From Chloroflexota bacterium (GTDB lineage: Bacteria; Chloroflexota; Dormibacteria; Dormibacterales; Dormibacteraceae): 32,737 bases of DNA. The stretch spans positions 1 to 32,737 of the forward strand of contig VBGM01000049.1 in the NCBI GenBank assembly GCA_005880855.1. Direction: 5' to 3'. A program made the position numbers and the translations under genes. Below are positions 30,155 to 32,737 of this stretch, piece after piece; positions within the stretch are counted from its first letter, which is position 1, and every line of letters begins with the position of its first letter. Below the pieces are notes generated by a model. It did no database searches. It had not been told where the DNA came from and worked only from the letters and a program-made list of their open reading frames with translations.

Positions 30155-31751
30155 TTACATCATGTCGCCCATGCCACCGCCGGGCATGCCGCCACCGCCT
30201 CGCTTCTCCTCTGGAACCTCGGTCACCATCGCCTCGGTGGTAAGCACCATCGCCGCGATCGACGCAGCGTTCTGCAGCGCCGAGCGAGTGACCTTGGCCG
30301 GGTCCACGATGCCGGACGCGAACATGTCGACGAACTTGTCGTTGAGGGCGTCGTAGCCGAAGCCCGGCTTGCCCTTGCGGACTTCCTCGACGATGACGGA
30401 GCCTTCCTTACCGGCGTTCGCGCCGATCTGACGAAGCGGCTCCTCGAGCGCCTTCCGGACGATGTTGACGCCGGTCGCCTGGTCGTCCTTGAGGCCGAGC
30501 CCGCCGTCGAGCTTCTTCTGCGCGTTCAGCAGCACCGTGCCGCCGCCCGCGACAATGCCCTCTTCCACCGCGGCCTTGGTCGCGCTCAGCGCGTCCTCGA
30601 TGCGGTGCTTCTTCTCCTTCTGCTCCACCTCGGTGGCCGCCCCGACCTTGATCACGGCGACGCCGCCGGCGAGCTTCGCGAGCCGCTCCTGCAGCTTCTC
30701 CTTGTCGAAGTCCGATGTGGTCTCCTCGACCTGGGCCTTGATCGACTTGATACGACCCTGGATGGCTTCCGACTTGCCGGCGCCTTCCACGATCGTGGTG
30801 TCGTCCTTGGTGACGGTCACGCGGCGAGCCTTGCCGAGCTGCTCGACCTTGGTCTGGTCGAGCTTGAGGCCGAGGTCTTCGCTGATGACCTGGCCGCCGG
30901 TCAGGATGGCCATGTCCTCGAGCATCGCCTTGCGGCGGTCACCGAAGCCGGGCGCCTTGACGGCGACCGCGGTGAACGTGCCGCGCAGCTTGTTGACGAT
31001 CAGTGTCGCGAGCGCCTCGCCCTCGACGTCCTCGGCGACGATCAGAAGGGGCTTGCCCACCTGAACGACCTTCTCGAGCACTGGAAGGATGTCGGCGATC
31101 GCTGAGATCTTGCGGTCGGTGATGAGGATGTACGGCTCATCGAGCACGGCTTCCATGCGGTCCGGGTTGGTGACCATGTAGGCCGCGACGTAGCCGCGGT
31201 CGAACTGCATGCCTTCGACCACCTCGAGCTCGGTCGCGATGGCCTGGTTGTCCTCGACGGTGATGACTCCGTCCTTGCCGACCTTGTCCATGGCGTCGGC
31301 GATGAGGCTGCCGATCTGCTCGTCCTGGCTGGAGATCGCCGCCACGTGGGCGACATCCTCATGGCCCTTGACGGGCACCGACAGCTTCTTGATCTCTTCG
31401 ACCACGGCGTCGACCGCCTTCTGGATGCCGATCTTGAGCTGCATCGGGTTGGCGCCCGCGGTGACGTTGCGGAAGCCTTCGCTGATCATGGTCTGTGCGA
31501 GAAGCGTCGCCGTGGTGGTGCCGTCCCTCGCGAAGCAGCTGCGCGCCGGTGTTCTCCATGGGGTCCTTGAGCTCGATCTCACGCACGATCGTGACGCCGT
31601 CGTTGGTCACGGTCGGGGCGCCGAACTTCTTCTCCAGGACTACGTTGCGGCCCTTGGGTCCAAGCGTGATGCGCACGGCCTGGGCCACGGTGTCGATGCC
31701 CTTCTTAAGGGCCTGCCTTGCGTCTACGTCGAATGTGACTGTCTTTGCCAT
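30155..31751 (-). pseudogene. groL: groEL (chaperonin GroEL) with a frameshift
   Basis: The sequence is GroEL throughout: [20 protein letters not shown] at the start, [28 protein letters not shown], later [29 protein letters not shown] and the Gly/Met-rich tail [14 protein letters not shown]. The frame breaks at about 31526: after NTGAQLLRE one G precedes the codons for DGTTT, where relatives have about ten residues equivalent to VASKTNDVAG. Restoring 29 bases gives 1626 bases, 541 residues, the normal GroEL length. As written, translation from ATG would run into a wrong frame. It may be a real disabled copy or a consensus error. It is second in the operon after groES, with AAAGG before its ATG. 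Confidence 0.9.
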
Positions 31752-31775
31752 ATATACCTTTCCCTCTTGACTTGT

Positions 31776-32084
31776 TTACTTCTTGGCCTTGCCGTTGGAT
31801 GCGACGACTGCGAGCACGTCCTTTTCGGACACGATCAAGTACTCGATCTCGTCGAGCTTGAATTCGTTGCCGGCGTACTTGGCGTAGAGAACCTTGTCGC
31901 CGACCTTGAGCTCCATCGGCACCTTGGTGCCGTTGTCCAGGATCCTTCCAGTCCCCACGGCCTCGACGATGCCCTCCTGGGGCTTCTCCTTGGCGGTGTC
32001 CGGAAGTACGATCCCGCTCTTGGTCTTCTCTTCCCTCTCCACCGGCTTGACCACGACACGGTCGCCTAGCGGTCTCAGATTCAT
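31776..32084 (-). CDS. groES: Co-chaperonin GroES
   Basis: A 102-residue 10-kDa chaperonin, complete and typical. It starts [20 protein letters not shown], has the mobile loop [20 protein letters not shown] that docks on GroEL, the roof segment around [10 protein letters not shown], and [14 protein letters not shown] near the end. Seven rings close the GroEL chamber during ATP-driven folding. ATG 32084 was chosen because GAGGAGGG sits six bases before it; an upstream TTG at 32090 overlaps that spacing. The gene is 24 bases before groEL and under a CIRCE operator, so HrcA control is expected. Confidence 0.97.
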   Translation of the reverse strand: MNLRPLGDRVVVKPVEREEKTKSGIVLPDTAKEKPQEGIVEAVGTGRILDNGTKVPMELKVGDKVLYAKYAGNEFKLDEIEYLIVSEKDVLAVVASNGKAKK

Positions 32085-32143
32085 GTGCAACCCTCCTCAG
32101 CGTTTGAAAATTGATCTGTCTGGCACTCCCCACGACCGAGCGC

Positions 32144-32170
32144 TTAGCACTCAGGGGGGCCGAGTGCTAA
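32144..32170. promoter_or_regulatory. CIRCE operator (HrcA-binding site)
   Basis: TTAGCACTC at 32144-32152 and GAGTGCTAA at 32162-32170 are separated by exactly nine bases, a perfect match to the CIRCE consensus. It lies 60 bases upstream of groES and abuts the -10. HrcA bound here represses groES-groEL until heat or unfolded protein titrates GroEL. Confidence 0.97.
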
Positions 32171-32175
32171 TTGTA
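32170..32175 (-). promoter_or_regulatory. -10 element of groES-groEL
   Basis: On the minus strand TACAAT (5 of 6) lies directly upstream of CIRCE, so the operator covers the transcription start. No convincing -35 was found at 16-18 bases. Confidence 0.55.
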
Positions 32176-32195
32176 CTCCCGCCAGGAAGAGGGCG

Positions 32196-32414
32196 TTAAA
32201 CCTGGCTGGACTCGGCGGCCTCGATCAGCTGCCTGGCCTGGTTGGCCTCGGCGTCCGGGACCATGATCCTGGCCTCGGTGAAGTTCATCGCCGCCGAGTA
32301 GGCGGTGTCGCCGAAGACCTCGGCGGTGATCCCGTTCGCCTCCAGGACGGCGGCGATCAGATCGGCCTTGAGCCGCTCGCCTCGGAAGACCACCTCCCAG
32401 CCCTTGACGCCCAT
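32196..32414 (-). CDS. DUF2007-family protein
   Basis: A 72-residue protein of the DUF2007 (putative signal-transducing protein) family: the opening WEVVFRGERLKADLIAAVLE, then EVFGDTAYSAAM, and the closing RIMVPDAEANQARQLIEAAE. It has a small alpha/beta (ACT/PII-like) fold. The function is not established, though such domains are often fused or linked to other enzymes. Its ATG overlaps the tsaD stop by one base (TGATG), so it is coupled to tsaD. It ends just before the groES promoter. Confidence 0.8.
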   Translation of the reverse strand: MGVKGWEVVFRGERLKADLIAAVLEANGITAEVFGDTAYSAAMNFTEARIMVPDAEANQARQLIEAAESSQV

Positions 32415-32737
32415 CAATCCCAGCCTAGAGACGGGTCGATGGTGATTGATTGTCGTAGCCGCCCACCCGTTCGTGGGGAGGCGAGAACCCCCGCGACAGC
32501 GATCATCGCGGCGTTGTCCGTGCAGAGCTCGAGGGGCGGCATGGTCAGGCGCGCCCTGCCCCCCACCACCTCAGCGGCCCGCCTCCGCAGCAGGGTGTTG
32601 GCCGCCACTCCCCCCGCCACCACCACCTCGGCGACCGGCTCCCGGGACAGCGCTTCGTCCAGCTTCTCCAGGAGCGATTCCACCACCGAGTGCTCGAACG
32701 CGGCCGCCAGGTCCGCCTTCTCCGTGGGGCCCGCGGC
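32414..32737 (-). CDS. tsaD: TsaD (tRNA N6-threonylcarbamoyladenosine transferase), partial
   Basis: The last 107 codons of tsaD; the 5' part lies beyond the right edge. TsaD, with TsaB and TsaE, transfers threonylcarbamoyl from its adenylate to A37 of tRNAs that read ANN codons. Diagnostic here are EKADLAAAFEHSVVESLLEK, EVVVAGGVAANTLLRRR and the C-terminal PPLELCTDNAAMIAVAG, whose CTDNAAM block contains the metal/ATP-site aspartate. The frame is intact and ends DPSLGWD. It is followed by DUF2007 with a one-base overlap. Confidence 0.95.
   Translation of the reverse strand, partial: AAGPTEKADLAAAFEHSVVESLLEKLDEALSREPVAEVVVAGGVAANTLLRRRAAEVVGGRARLTMPPLELCTDNAAMIAVAGVLASPRTGGRLRQSITIDPSLGWD

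Overview
The window is GC-rich, densely coded bacterial chromosome. Its marks are GTG and TTG starts, tRNA genes that encode their CCA ends, a perfect CIRCE operator before groES-groEL, a LAL-type LuxR regulator, and at least three genes with a -10 hexamer 6-9 bases before the start codon (apparently leaderless). This suggests a soil or sediment member of the Chloroflexota / Ca. Dormibacterota / Actinomycetota range. That placement is inference; no taxonomic marker was compared. No integrase, insertion sequence, CRISPR array or phage gene was seen.

Left end (1-1492): a HEPN toxin gene (cut by the edge) and a winged-helix nucleotidyltransferase antitoxin gene, joined by a GTGA overlap and preceded by two palindromic operators over the promoter; then tRNA-Thr(UGU). 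1775-3811 (+): a small unknown gene, a DinB-fold protein and an M20 dipeptidase-like enzyme. 3891-5979 (-): DUF4242, a secreted conserved protein, a split-barrel flavin/F420-type protein and a membrane-anchored sandwich protein. 6077-8683 (-) encodes the LAL regulator; a Kelch lipoprotein and a methyltransferase are divergent from it (8755-10562, +).

10499-16593 (-) is one five-gene surface-glycan operon: GT2, GT4, methyltransferase, flippase, DUF2142 polytopic protein. All junctions are about 4-base overlaps, and the GT4 gene appears to lack a normal start codon. A DUF559 protein (16763-17701, +) is divergent from it. Two very large secreted proteins follow (17677-26739, -). Both combine a propeller-like N-terminal region with Ig-like arrays. 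The larger ends in four tandem 193-residue units, two of which are almost identical at DNA level.

Right end: tRNA-Asp and tRNA-Ser (-), then a four-gene + operon (cyclic-nucleotide-binding/MinD-like fusion, WWDG membrane protein, A-type Fe-S carrier, small membrane protein) convergent on groES-groEL. groEL carries a frameshift consistent with a 29-base deletion. tsaD (cut by the right edge) and a DUF2007 gene lie upstream of groES. A short repeat with core TTCCGC-N3-TTTGGCG recurs in the non-coding DNA beside the tRNA genes and in no other intergenic stretch I read.
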